A stretch of 64,000 nucleotides of DNA. Origin: Acanthaster planci (taxonomy: Eukaryota; Echinodermata; Asteroidea; Valvatida; Acanthasteridae). Made by a program: the position numbers and the translations under genes. Of the stretch, positions 36,301-44,432 are shown in pieces. The stretch lies in NCBI RefSeq assembly GCF_001949145.1, contig NW_019091374.1:1225657-1289656 (forward strand), written 5' to 3'. Within the stretch, counting starts at the first letter, position 1, and each line of letters starts with the position of its first letter. The notes under the pieces were generated by a model. That model made no database searches. It was not told where the DNA came from and worked only from the letters and a program-made list of their open reading frames with translations.

Positions 36301-39300
36301 CAACTGCAGTGTTTCCCCACTGGTTATAACTGTCAACACCCCATGACATTTCATGATTAGTAAAACGCATGCAGGCTGTGGTAAGCTTGACAGTGGGCAA
36401 TTATGTTCTTGCTAAGTTCTTAATCCCATTTGGAGTTGACGTCGATGGAACAGAATTTACCTGTCAGTTTTCTCATTAAAATGGACAATGATTTTTTTTA
36501 ATCAAAACGATGCACTCTCTGGTCTCAGTCTCCATATTGACACACACAAAGAACAGACTGTGGAAAGCTCAAGGTATTGAAAAAAGTGCTAAACCATCAT
36601 GGCAACGCCGCTAATGTTATGGTTTACTCACTGGCCCCATTTCATTTTTGCCATAAGCAATGGGATACAGTTCTCATGCGAACTATCTATTCTCTCTGTC
36701 CCTGGCCAACCAGATGGACGGCGTCTATGGTGGAGACGCTACCTACTTGGTGTCGGTGCTGGTAGACTTTAGGGATGGAAGCATCATTAACGATGTGGTC
36801 TTGGTCTATGACAATACGTCTTCGGCGACAGAGGCCAACATTGTCAGTCAGTTCAATGGCCAGCTGGCTAGTTCAGGGCTGCTGTCAGGAACTGGGCTGT
36901 ATTTCAGTACTATCCCTACTGCCCAGAACCAAGGTATGTACTGTACATATACCCTCTTGTATTACCTCCCAGCTGCACTGTGCATAATGAATACTATAGC
37001 ACCTCACTCACAGATTCTGTATCTTGACTGGCCAAGAGCCAGTCACATGACATTTGCTATATTTAGTTGTCCTGTACACAACCAAAATGTTAACTCTGTC
37101 CGGCTTGAACAGAAGCACCCCGTCAATGGTTGAAGAGAGCCATGTTGGTGGGGAGTATTTATATATTTGGTCGCAACATCACAACCATTCTGAACCAGCA
37201 AAGTGCAGTTCACACCAAAGGAGCCTCCGTTGCTTGGAAAATTGCGCTCTCTCTTGGTCTAGCTCGGGGCTCATACCTGTAGTCAATCAAAGAACTAGAG
37301 AGTACGAAGGGGAATACTTCTCGTACAAAATTGCATGCATAAAAGGCATTAGTGTGAGAACCAGGGCATGAACCAAAACACACAAATACCCCATTCGTTT
37401 GCACGACACATGCTGGTTCAAAATAACGTCACACTTGGTTACTCTGTACTCATGAGTGCTTGCATTGAGTACAAATTCATACTGATGTGTGAGTTGCACA
37501 TTACATGCACTCCGTCGAGCACTAGCACTGTAGAGCTGGGTTCAACCATTTTTATGAAGAGATATAGTTTGGAACAGTGCTGGTAAAGTTTCAATAAATT
37601 TCGTGATCAAATATACGTATTCTTATACGTAGTCAGATTAAATTAATCAGTTATCTCTTAAGTCAAGCAGAATCTATGGCACAGATGTTGTGAAACAAAT
37701 TTTGACTGCTTCATCACCTCAGGAGGCTATAGTTTTACTATTCAACTAGATAAAGCAGTCAATATTTGTATATTTTATACCTAAGTTTGGCACATGTGTG
37801 TAACAGTTTACATAATATTTTTTGTCAGCTTTGCTTCTTGAGGTTGGTGTTCTTGACTGATCTCAAACTCTGACATGAGGCTAACTGCTTGCCTATCAAA
37901 GCAGTCATTCATTTGCTGTTTACTCTTTATCCCAGTACAAACATGGTAACATTGGGGTCCACTGGTATAAGCTGCATTTCATGAATTTTGCAATGAGAAT
38001 GGACTGTGTGCATGCCAAGTATCAGGCGGTGGATAGTTGTAGAGTATATCGTACCTGGCTGGNNNNNNNNNNNNNNNNNNNNNNNNNNNNNNNNNNNNNN
38101 NNNNNNNNNNNNNNNNNNNNNNNNNNNNNNNNNNNNNNNNNNNNNNNNNNNNNNNNNNNNNNNNNNNNNNNNNNNNNNNNNNNNNNNNNNNNNNNNNNNN
38201 NNNNNNNNNNNNNNNNNNNNNNNNNNNNNNNNNNNNNNNNNNNNNNNNNNNNNNNNNNNNNNNNNNNNNNNNNNNNNNNNNNNNNNNNNNNNNNNNNNNN
38301 NNNNNNNNNNNNNNNNNNNNNNNNNNNNNNNNNNNNNNNNNNNNNNNNNNNNNNNNNNNNNNNNNNNNNNNNNNNNNNNNNNNNNNNNNNNNNNNNNNNN
38401 NNNNNNNNNNNNNNNNNNNNNNNNNNNNNNNNNNNNNNNNNNNNNNNNNNNNNNNNNNNNNNNNNNNNNNNNNNNNNNNNNNNNNNNNNNNNNNNNNNNN
38501 NNNNNNNNNNNNNNNNNNNNNNNNNNNNNNNNNNNNNNNNNNNNNNNNNNNNNNNNNNNNNNNNNNNNNNNNNNNNNNNNNNNNNNNNNNNNNNNNNNNN
38601 NNNNNNNNNNNNNNNNNNNNNNNNNNNNNNNNNNNNNNNNNNNNNNNNNNNNNNNNNNNNNNNNNNNNNNNNNNNNNNNNNNNNNNNNNNNNNNNNNNNN
38701 NNNNNNNNNNNNNNNNNNNNNNNNNNNNNNNNNNNNNNNNNNNNNNNNNNNNNNNNNNNNNNNNNNNNNNNNNNNNNNNNNNNNNNNNNNNNNNNNNNNN
38801 NNNNNNNNNNNNNNNNNNNNNNNNNNNNNNNNNNNNNNNNNNNNNNNNNNNNNNNNNNNNNCCAAAGCTTCTCATAACATAACATGTGACAGCATTACGG
38901 ATTTTTGTTTTGTAAGACTCGCCCCATTATTTGGTCACTAAGTGTCCATCTGTTCGCCCTTTTAGTCTTGGAGCACCTGTTTAGGAGTCTTAGTTTCCTT
39001 ATATTTTGGCCCCAGAAGGAGCTAATTCCAGCGGCGGTGGAACGATTTTCAAAGGGGGGGGACAGTTGTTAGACCATCAGGCATCAGCGTAAATGGGCCG
39101 ATCCATTAAGCCCCACCCCATTATAGGCCCTGCAAAAAGTGGGAGGGCCATGCCCCCCAATTGAAAAAGTGGGCCCCCCCCTTCCGCCACCAGTGGCTAA
39201 TCCCCAGTACAAAAATAAATATTTGTGTGTATTTGTCTTGCAGATGCTAGTTAGATACAGTCTGGCAGTGTACTGGTTACATGTAATGGTCTTCAATATA

Positions 39301-41162
39301 ATGTCGTATTCCTGTCTTCTACAGAGCTGTGTCCGACTGGGGAATGCCAAAACAGCGGTACATGTGCCGTTGACACAAGTTACTCCAATGTCTGCACGTA
39401 AGTTACAAACTGTGGCCATTTTCCTGATTCAGGTACCACATCATTGCAATGCCATGCCCCTTTGGAGCATTCCAAGCCAATCAGAAACTCTGGCCAATCA
39501 TGAATATTCACCGATACCTGTCAGAACTTCTTCCATTGCAGGTGCCCCGATGGTTACAGTGGAACCAACTGCGAGACTGTAGACCCCACATCAGGTATGT
39601 GAACAGCCTTAATGTTCCATTCATTGCTCGTCACAGCATCCTATTGTTTCCAGGTAGTGCAAACTTTTTTAAACAGTCAGTGCCAGAATCAGGGAATTAA
39701 CCCTAGCAGTCCTCAGTCCTCCAACAGGTGCAGGATTGAGGACCGTCAGGGTTAATCAGAGCATCTACTCCAGGGCATACTCCATCCCCTAGTCTAACTC
39801 CAGTGTGAGGTCAGAATTCACTGTCCCCTGACATTTTCTTGGATATCCCTACAAGAGATTTTTTTTTTCAGGCCATGCCTTCAGATGTTCTTCCTGTAGC
39901 GTCCACAATTAGTTTGGCATCTGTTTTAGGAAATGAGATACATTATAGTTGCCCGTTTTGGTTTTTTTTTTTGCAAGACAGGTAGGCTAAAATTGTTTTC
40001 CATTTTTCAGGTGACGTGTACTCCATGCTTCAGGGCTCTTAGAGAATATATAATAGAGGATTGGAGAATTTATACATGTGGAGAATCAATTAGATATTTT
40101 AAACTGTACTTCAACCTAGCAGCAGGACTCATTTTTAAATCAATTTGTTTCTTTGACATTTGTCATTTCCACAGTCCTTTCACCGGCAGTCATTGCTGCC
40201 ATCATTGGGGGCTCTATTCTCCTCCTTCTGCTCCTCTTCGCCCTCCTCTGTTGCTGCATCTACTTTTGCCGGGAGCCCTACAAGGATTACGGCTACCCCC
40301 TGGAGAGGCCCTTCCAGATCGTGGACGACAAGGCCAGCGTGGTGTCCTCCGTGGACGTCTTCATGATGCCCAGGGTAAAGCGGGTATTGCCTGATTCACA
40401 AATAGTAGGGACTGGGGCGGTTGTGCCAATCGACTGTAAACTGGCAGGGGAAGGCCTCGTTTCCGTGCGGCTGTGACAAATGCCGTCAGCTTGCAGGAGG
40501 TCATGGCACACTCACAGAAGAGAGGATGCACGACATCACCCCACCCAAAAGATTCATCAGAATGGCATTTGATAGTCCAAAAATGTCTCCCCTTTGTAGG
40601 TGGATATACCACCTCTTGAGGCCAAACTGGGACTCTTGTTCTTCCGTTATGGTCAGCTATTTTGTCGTCAACTGGCATGCAATATTTTGAGTAATACAGG
40701 GAAAATGTGCGGAATGGTTGGCGTTTATTGTTAGGTGATTTCTCTCTCTTTTTGTTGGGACAGGAGCGTGTTCCCCTTGCCCTCCCTCCCCCTCCTCCAC
40801 TGGCCCTGCCCCCTCCCCCACCTCCCAAGGCCCCGACGTTGAATCTAAACGACGAATACTACCCCATGGAGGATGAGCTGTACGGGCGACGCAATGAGGC
40901 CTTTGCCCTGGATATGTACCCATCGGACGGACCATCATTCTCTCCCGACGGGGAGGTCTACGTCACGGTAAGAGGAGATCTCATTTGAGTCCAGCAAAAA
41001 AAAAAAAATTACTGCCCAGGGTACAGGTTCTCCCGGAATGTTTTGAACTTTCTGCTGTTTCAAATTTCCCCATTTGTAAATTGTGAATTTCTTCCATGAC
41101 AGGGCCCCAACCAAGTTGCCATTCGCCCCCGGAGCAAGCCCAGGCGTAACTATCATTACTAG
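12288..41162 (+). CDS. HYR x9 - SEA x2 - EGF single-pass membrane protein, 19 coding exons
   Basis: This is a predicted type I cell-surface protein. Coding exons: 12288-12375, 18368-18577, 19570-19818, 20048-20296, 21501-21755, 22045-22305, 25220-25471, 26059-26322, 27851-28111, 30204-30467, 32451-32563, 33363-33594, 35160-35290, 36714-36933, 39325-39397, 39542-39594, 40175-40374, 40764-40967, 41103-41162. They join in one uninterrupted frame of 1212 residues. Order by residue: signal peptide 1-25, nine HYR domains 30-784, SEA 785-899, SEA 900-1016, EGF 1017-1058, transmembrane about 1063-1088, cytoplasmic tail to 1212. HYR domains are immunoglobulin-like folds linked to adhesion (hyalin); SEA domains are typical of mucins and shed receptors. 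The ligand is unknown and I know no named orthologue. The assembly gap at 38063-38861 lies in a phase-1 intron, so an extra symmetric exon could be missing. The likely poly(A) signal is at 41538. Confidence 0.85.
16165..16465. repeat. Two direct copies of a ~174-bp unit
   Basis: GCGTTTCCATTGCGGCGGAG with GTGTCCCCGTTTGTCTCCG at about 16180 recurs as GCGTTTCTGGAGTGCCAGTG with GTGTCCGGGATTGTCTCCG at about 16355. GTGTGTTACGATG at 16246 recurs as GTGTGTTGCGATG at 16420. The copies are diverged. The minus-strand frame through them looks like a repetitive protein only because of this duplication. Confidence 0.55.
17666..17828. repeat. Degenerate ~23-bp tandem repeat
   Basis: About six or seven imperfect copies of a unit like CGTACATAGCGATTACTATT follow each other (for example CACGTATCGATTACTATTTC and CATACGTTCAGATTATACT). 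It lies in intron 1 of the HYR/SEA gene, close to exon 2. Confidence 0.55.
18368..18577 (+). CDS. Exon 2: HYR domain 1
   Basis: The 70-codon exon has phase-1 introns on both sides. It shows the HYR signature NSCPTDI, VYWSPP, TVTYTAEDDAE and MCTFDVII, with the usual pair of cysteines and an ENTT glycosylation site. It is the shortest of the nine copies (others 83-88 codons). Confidence 0.85.
19570..19818 (+). CDS. Exon 3: HYR domain 2
   Basis: The 83-codon exon has phase-1 borders. Signature pieces are PVITSCPGDM, VSWSAPTV, FSLGRNTVTYTF and SFCRFDVFVQG. The GC content is visibly higher than in the surrounding introns. Confidence 0.86.
20048..20296 (+). CDS. Exon 4: HYR domain 3, with two extra cysteines
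   Basis: The 83-codon exon has phase-1 borders. Pieces are TPTIDCPPNM, VPVTWDDP and ARMCDFTVTV. Two additional cysteines, in VACARS and INCVAY, suggest a second disulfide. The acceptor used is TCGTAG before AGGGTGAT; the AG two bases later would put a stop in frame. Confidence 0.84.
20444..20522. repeat. Perfect 32-bp inverted repeat with 15-base loop
   Basis: The left arm 20444-20475 and right arm 20491-20522 are exact reverse complements over 32 bases (TAACAAAAATATAATATA at the outer end, CAGTGCTCTG at the inner end). The loop is 20476-20490. It lies in intron 4 of the HYR/SEA gene, 150 bases after the exon 4 donor. No flanking duplication is seen. It would form a very stable hairpin in the pre-mRNA. 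Confidence 0.9.
21501..21755 (+). CDS. Exon 5: HYR domain 4
   Basis: The 85-codon exon has phase-1 borders. Pieces are PSIVDCPSNIVEYV, VTWPEPTI, YNVGTYDITYTGTDASNN and TCHFRLSVRG. An NATG glycosylation site is present. Confidence 0.86.
22045..22305 (+). CDS. Exon 6: HYR domain 5
   Basis: The 87-codon exon has phase-1 borders. It shows DAPPVINNCPSSP, VSWPQLTATDNAD, SVMYVATDDFNN and ICAFTVMLLG. The DAPP/TDNAD pattern makes it one of the more canonical HYR copies. Confidence 0.86.
22335..24175. repeat. Inverted ~36-bp repeats 1.8 kb apart in intron 6
   Basis: The plus-strand sequence at 22335-22370 (AGTACAGGTCAGAATTTTAG, then CCGACATGCAAACAC) is matched in reverse complement at 24141-24175 (AGTACAGGTCAGAATTCTAA, then CCGACACGCTAACAC). 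The left copy continues with a smaller GTCAGCGTGT/ACACGCTGAC palindrome. The pair could be the ends of a decayed transposon, or two independent insertions of one repeat. No coding remnant is recognised between them. Confidence 0.5.
25220..25471 (+). CDS. Exon 7: HYR domain 6
   Basis: The 84-codon exon has phase-1 borders. It shows VTWPEPRVTDD, YEIGVYIVEYTATDAVGN and TCSFVITVAG. The first cysteine is in YTVGCSSD rather than the usual CP. RNVT is a glycosylation site. Confidence 0.86.
26059..26322 (+). CDS. Exon 8: HYR domain 7, with two extra cysteines
   Basis: The 88-codon exon has phase-1 borders. It shows VDVSWTNPPATDN, FGVGNHTVTITARDEAGN and TCTFYINVMG. The extra cysteines in NSCLARSNCD lie where HYR domain 3 also carries an extra cysteine pair. 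Confidence 0.86.
26655..26775 (+). mobile_element. Fragment of the same SINE as at 8927-9305, opposite orientation
   Basis: GGAGTAATTGGATACCTGTG followed by AGGGCAGACACGGTTATG and, further on, TTGCGCCTGATGTGG and CTCCTCAGGGAGCTTGGG matches the body of the 9-kb SINE read on its own strand. The tRNA-like head is missing, so this copy is 5'-truncated. It lies in intron 8 of the HYR/SEA gene. Confidence 0.55.
27851..28111 (+). CDS. Exon 9: HYR domain 8
   Basis: The 87-codon exon has phase-1 borders. It shows PEWANCPSSPVSG, YSWVAPTVTDDRG, FPIGQTTVTYRATDAENN and LCTFPVTVTG. A frame stays open upstream of the TTTGTAG acceptor, but the phase and domain start favour the acceptor. Confidence 0.86.
30204..30467 (+). 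CDS. Exon 10: HYR domain 9
   Basis: The 88-codon exon has phase-1 borders. Pieces are APAFTPNTGCGS, PTPSATDNSG, MFEYTATDGAGK and DCQITVVLVEG. The tryptophan typical of the central strand is replaced (TLTLAVPTP), making this the least canonical of the last copies. Confidence 0.84.
30827..30971. repeat. Cluster of four AATCGTGGAC motifs
   Basis: The decamer AATCGTGGAC occurs at 30827-30836, 30911-30920 and 30929-30938 on the plus strand and at 30962-30971 on the minus strand. Four exact copies within 145 bases of an AT-rich intron (intron 10 of the HYR/SEA gene) are more than expected by chance. They could be protein-binding sites or leftovers of a small repeat. Confidence 0.5.
32225..32355. 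repeat. Dispersed C/G-tract repeat, intronic copy
   Basis: This copy runs GGCATCAGCCATTATTAGG, ATTAAGCCCCACCCATTATG, AGGTGGGGGCCAGGCCCCC and CCACTTCCGTCGCCAGTG. The same series, with more bases on the left, is at 39030-39200 and 43185-43385. The beginning only is at about 18930-18990. It lies in intron 10. Confidence 0.6.
32451..33594 (+). CDS. Exons 11-12: SEA domain 1
   Basis: The exons are 32451-32563 and 33363-33594, joined in phase 0. The product has the SEA pattern: SVTLTRIRGVAGQFSDASS, LLAELTEDMDRLFRGS, RVTFRLYFNKG, then SRQITEAFYAALSSS. At the turn where cleaving SEA domains carry Gly-Ser it reads VGGNPRVTF, so self-cleavage is not expected here. SEA domains are found in mucins and in receptors that shed their ectodomain. 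Confidence 0.78.
34330..34440 (-). mobile_element. Probable 3' end of a retroelement
   Basis: On the minus strand, a segment with AGGGCCCCAATGAAAACC, CTGTTTGGGCAGACCCTGGG and TAAAGAAATGG ends in AATAAATCAATCAATCAAT. A GC-containing 3' block followed by a short tetranucleotide tail is typical of LINE or SINE 3' ends. No reverse-transcriptase coding is seen upstream. It lies in intron 12. Confidence 0.4.
35160..36933 (+). CDS. Exons 13-14: SEA domain 2 with Gly-Ser cleavage motif
   Basis: The exons are 35160-35290 and 36714-36933, joined in phase 0. The product starts VREFKLTSTIIQLDNTPNP, passes IGLENRINMAMDGVYGGD, and then reads YLVSVLVDFRDGSIINDVV before ANIVSQFNGQLASSGLLSG. The FRDGSII stretch lines up with the FRxGSVV self-cleavage turn of mucin SEA domains, and the QFN that follows also fits. 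The predicted scissile bond is Gly965-Ser966 (codons 36777-36779 and 36780-36782). Confidence 0.8.
37195..37460. repeat. Dispersed repeat with copies at 18020 and 47519
   Basis: The right half (37337-37455: TAAAAGGCATTAGTGTGAG, AACCAGGGCATGAACCAA, AACGTCACACTTGG) is closely matched at 47519-47638. The left half (GAGCCTCCGTTGCTTGGAAA, then GCGCTCTCTCTTGGTC) is matched at about 18025-18075. Together they describe one repeat family of at least 260 bp. It lies in intron 14. Confidence 0.6.
38063..38861. other. Assembly gap (799 N) inside intron 14
   Basis: This run of N lies between the last SEA exon and the EGF exons. Both flanking exons meet in phase 1, so the coding frame is intact without it. 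A hidden exon would have to be a multiple of three long. Confidence 0.99.
39030..39200. repeat. Dispersed C/G-tract repeat, copy before the EGF exons
   Basis: Landmarks are GCGGTGGAACGATTTTCAAA, ACCATCAGGCATCAGCG, GGGCCGATCCATTAAGCCCC, ATTATAGGCCCTGC, AAAGTGGGAGGGCCATGCC and CTTCCGCCACCAGTGGC. The copy at 43185-43385 has the same order and spacing. G and C homopolymers are diagnostic. Confidence 0.65.
39325..39594 (+). CDS. Exons 15-16: EGF-like domain
   Basis: The exons are 39325-39397 and 39542-39594, joined in phase 2. Together they give a complete six-cysteine EGF module: CPTGECQNSGTC, then VCTCPDGYSGTNC. No calcium-binding Asp/Asn pattern precedes the first cysteine. It sits between the cleavable SEA domain and the membrane, the same order as in IMPG2-type and mucin-type proteins. 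Confidence 0.85.
40175..40374 (+). CDS. Exon 17: transmembrane helix and juxtamembrane tail
   Basis: The exon encodes a helix AVIAAIIGGSILLLLLLFAL followed by LCCCIYFCREPYKDYGYP. The CCC and following C at the inner face are candidate palmitoylation sites. A GG motif at the outer end could aid helix packing. The tail continues to FMMPR and ends in phase 0 at GTAAAG. Confidence 0.85.
40764..41162 (+). CDS. Exons 18-19: proline-rich cytoplasmic tail
   Basis: The exons are 40764-40967 and 41103-41162. The first begins with two near-identical runs, LALPPPPP twice, ending in KAP, suitable for EVH1, SH3, WW or profilin binding. It is followed by an acidic tyrosine-rich part (NDEYYPMEDELYGRR) and DGEVYVT. 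The last exon is basic, RPRSKPRRNYHY, and ends at a TAG at 41160-41162. Binding partners are inferred, not shown. Confidence 0.82.
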
Positions 41163-41537
41163 AGGTGACCGGAAAAATATCAAGACCTGTGTTGACGGTC
41201 AAGGCATAGATTGCCTTATTCTTTCTTTAAAATGGTGATGGAAGTAAAACATACAGTAGTTCACTGATTACTGAAATACATTCTTATTTTTTTTAAAAAA
41301 AACTTTTGACATTAAAAATTCCATAAAGAATATATGCAGTGGCTTTTACCTCTTTGAGTTGTTTGAAAGTGTCAATTCTATGAAAATGGACTTTTTATAT
41401 TTGAATTTTACCACTCCCAAAAAACTTTGTTCTTGGAAAAAGACACCTGAGATTTCAATACTTTTTAAGATAAACTTTTTGATCAGTGTAATGTATACCA
41501 ATTAATTTTTCTTCATAAATGTTATTGGCTCTCAATG

Positions 41538-41543
41538 AATAAA
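41538..41543 (+). terminator. Candidate poly(A) signal of the HYR/SEA gene
   Basis: This is the first canonical AATAAA after the stop at 41162, about 375 bases downstream. A weaker ATTAAA is at 41311-41316. No transcript evidence is available. Confidence 0.45.
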
Positions 41544-43184
41544 CAGGCAAAGATGCTCCATTAAAATGGCTTTAAAATGGAACCAGAAAATCCCTATTTT
41601 ATCCAGCGTAGTTATTTCTCATTTTATTATTAAGTTTGCTTTATTGTAACAAAAATATTTCAATAAAATGGCTTGGTGGTAGAACAGAAATTGCATTATT
41701 TTATCCAAGGTGAAACAATGGTTATTGAAAAGGCTTGTTTTATTGGAGAGGTACCAAATAGTTTTCAGATTTATGAGACTAGTTTTGATTTTACAAAGTG
41801 GAGTCTCAGACACATTTGTCAATGATGCTTCAAGGAGCAATCTTGTGGCAATGCACATCCCTTTCACAAGTCATCAGCTCTACACCAATGCTACTTTTCG
41901 TCAAGTAGTAAATGGGACATCTACAAGTGTCTTGCCGAAAAAACATGGAGTGCTCAACTATTACACAGTGTATCCATACTTGCATTTTCCAGAGCTTCAT
42001 TAGAAGTTTTTGAACAACTGCACATATATTTTACATTTATAAAGCTTCCACATTGCTTGTACAAACCTGGTTGTTGCAGTGTTGATACATTTTACAAGTC
42101 CTCCTCTTAGGATATTCTGACTGAATTAAGAACAAAGTTGGCAATTTTGCTTGTAGTTGGAACATGCTACAGTCACTTTGTTATCAAATCCTACAGTGAA
42201 TGTAGCAACTGGAATTAACAGCTATGCCTGAGGTGGCTCAACGCTCGTGGAGAGGTCATGCTTTTTCGACCAACGGGGTGTCATGATTAGCCAAATGAGC
42301 ACATCGTGTTTAAGAATGCATGTGCATGTGCAGGATCCATGGCATCTCCATGGATTAGTCTATTACCCTGAGTGTCACTGTTTGAAATCCAAAACAAACA
42401 TGTTGTTCGATTTGGCACGGTTACATTAATGTAGCAACATGTTGTTAAATTTGGCACGGTGAGGCACCAACTTGAGAGTTACATCTGCTTGTTTTATAAA
42501 GACAAGATACCAGAGCACCTACCCAAACTATATCTGAAGGCTATTGATTATGGGTTCATCTGGAAACCATTAAATAGATATATTGAGTTCATATATTTTG
42601 ATGAGTACCACTAGACAAGAATAAGTTTTAATATGGCCACAGCAGCTTATATAACATTACACCCATATATGCACATCCTATTATTTTCAAAATGTGTTTT
42701 CATAATTGGGCATTCCACTTATCAGCTTTACTAAATATCACTTCAACCTATAATGCCAAAGGGTCTGCATCTGTTTAGTTTTTAGTCCCGAGTCTTCAAT
42801 TTCTTTCTAGATATGCATTTTATAAACGTTTTAATGACCATGGTAGCAATAAAGGGAAACAGTGGAAAAGACTCCTTTTGACCTGCCTCTGCATTTATGT
42901 CAAAAGCATTTTTGTTTATATCCAAAGTTAGAAAAACAATGCTCAGGTGTGGCTCCGGGGGGGGGTATCAAGCCCCCATGCCTGTTTTAGAGGCCTATGT
43001 CTAATTGAAAATTGGAAGACCCCCCCACCGCCAATGGTCTGGTTTTGTGGAAGATTAATGACAGAAAGAGATTAAGTGGCTTTTACAGTGACATGTACTT
43101 CACCCTTGTATGAACAAAACTTTTCCACACACCCCTCCCCCCAAAAAAATTTTTTGAATTGCCAGTGGTGCTTCCTTCAGATGG
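41544..43184. other. Intergenic, nothing recognised
   Basis: The region is AT-rich with no convincing frame on either strand. A 97-codon plus-strand frame at 41710-42003 has no domain. G and C tracts at 42955-43035 may be a fragment of the C/G-tract repeat. Confidence 0.45.
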
Positions 43185-43385
43185 GCGGGCTCAACAACGG
43201 TGGAACGATTTTCAAAGTGGGGGGAATTGTGAGACCATCAGACATCAGCCATTAATGGGCCGATCCATTAAGCTCCCCCCCATAATAAGCCCTGGAAAAA
43301 GTGGAGGGGCTGCTATGTCCCCCTAGTTGAAAGGTGGATGGCCACTTCCCCCCACCCACTTCTGCTGCCAGTGATCAGGTTTCCA
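43185..43385. repeat. Dispersed C/G-tract repeat, copy 3
   Basis: Landmarks are ACGGTGGAACGATTTTCAAA, ACCATCAGACATCAGCC, GGGCCGATCCATTAAGC, ATAATAAGCCCTGG and CCACTTCTGCTGCCAGTG, in the same order as at 39030-39200. The two are roughly 80 percent alike by eye. Confidence 0.65.
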
Positions 43386-44432
43386 GGTACTTGAGTTAAA
43401 TGCATCAAACAGCATCTGCAAGTGTTTGAACCCATAAAACTACCACCACAAATTCCATCAGCTTTCAGAAGTCGCTAGTAATTATGATGAGGACTTTGCC
43501 TTTATCCAAGGGGCTACAGAGTTCATTGCTTGGATTGGGCAATTCAGATTGAAGACTGGTGTACACAAAACACTTGGTGGGGTGCACCTCTGTATAAGGA
43601 TCCACAATGGGGGTGGGGGAAATAGGGACATAACCCCCCCCCAACAAAGAGCAAAAGTCACTCTTTCCAAAAAGTGAGCTCGGCAAGGATTCTGTTTCTG
43701 TTCCCTTTATGGCATCAAAATGTAGCAACAAGGACTGTCCAATAATACTGTGCTCTTTGCATGAACTCACCCAACAGTGCCTATGGTTTCTCAACAATAG
43801 AAACAACGGAACAAAATGCATTGGCTCGTCATCACCACCAACCGGGTTTGTATCAGTCTTCGACCTTCTCTGCTGAGATTTGGTTTGTCCCTTTCATGGA
43901 CTTGTTCGTCTGCTGTGGCCCAAACCACACTAAACTGTATGCCCCTACTTGGGTGCGCACCTTGAAATTCACAGAGGCTACGCCCCATAAATTATGTTAC
44001 ACATTTGCAAACTCTAGTAGCTCACACCCACACTCTTATTTTTTTTCTTAACAGTGTTTTATTTTCCCCAATATCCCCCAAGTTTCCTATAAACTTTTCC
44101 TCCAAGAAAACGTCCACATCATTCAAATCAGTAACTTATACATGTACAGAGAAAATGAACAAAAATTTGTGCGACATAATAGATTTCATTTTAATTTTCT
44201 TCACATAAAATAGCAGAGTTGTTCATCAAACTTTATATGTACACAAATTTACACTGTACAAAACAGAATACCATGAAGATTTTGACCCAACCAATTTTGT
44301 GCAACCACTTCCAAAGTGTCTCAAAGATGTACATGTAGATGAAAGCCACATAACCAACGGCTGACTACTAAGATGAGCCAGATGGCCAGAAATACAAGCA
44401 CATGAATGTTTGTAGGTTAAATCAGTAAAAAA

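Noticed and set aside
37927-38941. Five frames of about 300 codons on both strands
   Set aside because: They run through the 799-base N gap; nearly all codons are unknown.
41710-42003. A 97-codon plus-strand frame after the HYR/SEA gene
   Set aside because: No domain; lies in AT-rich sequence in or beyond the 3' UTR.
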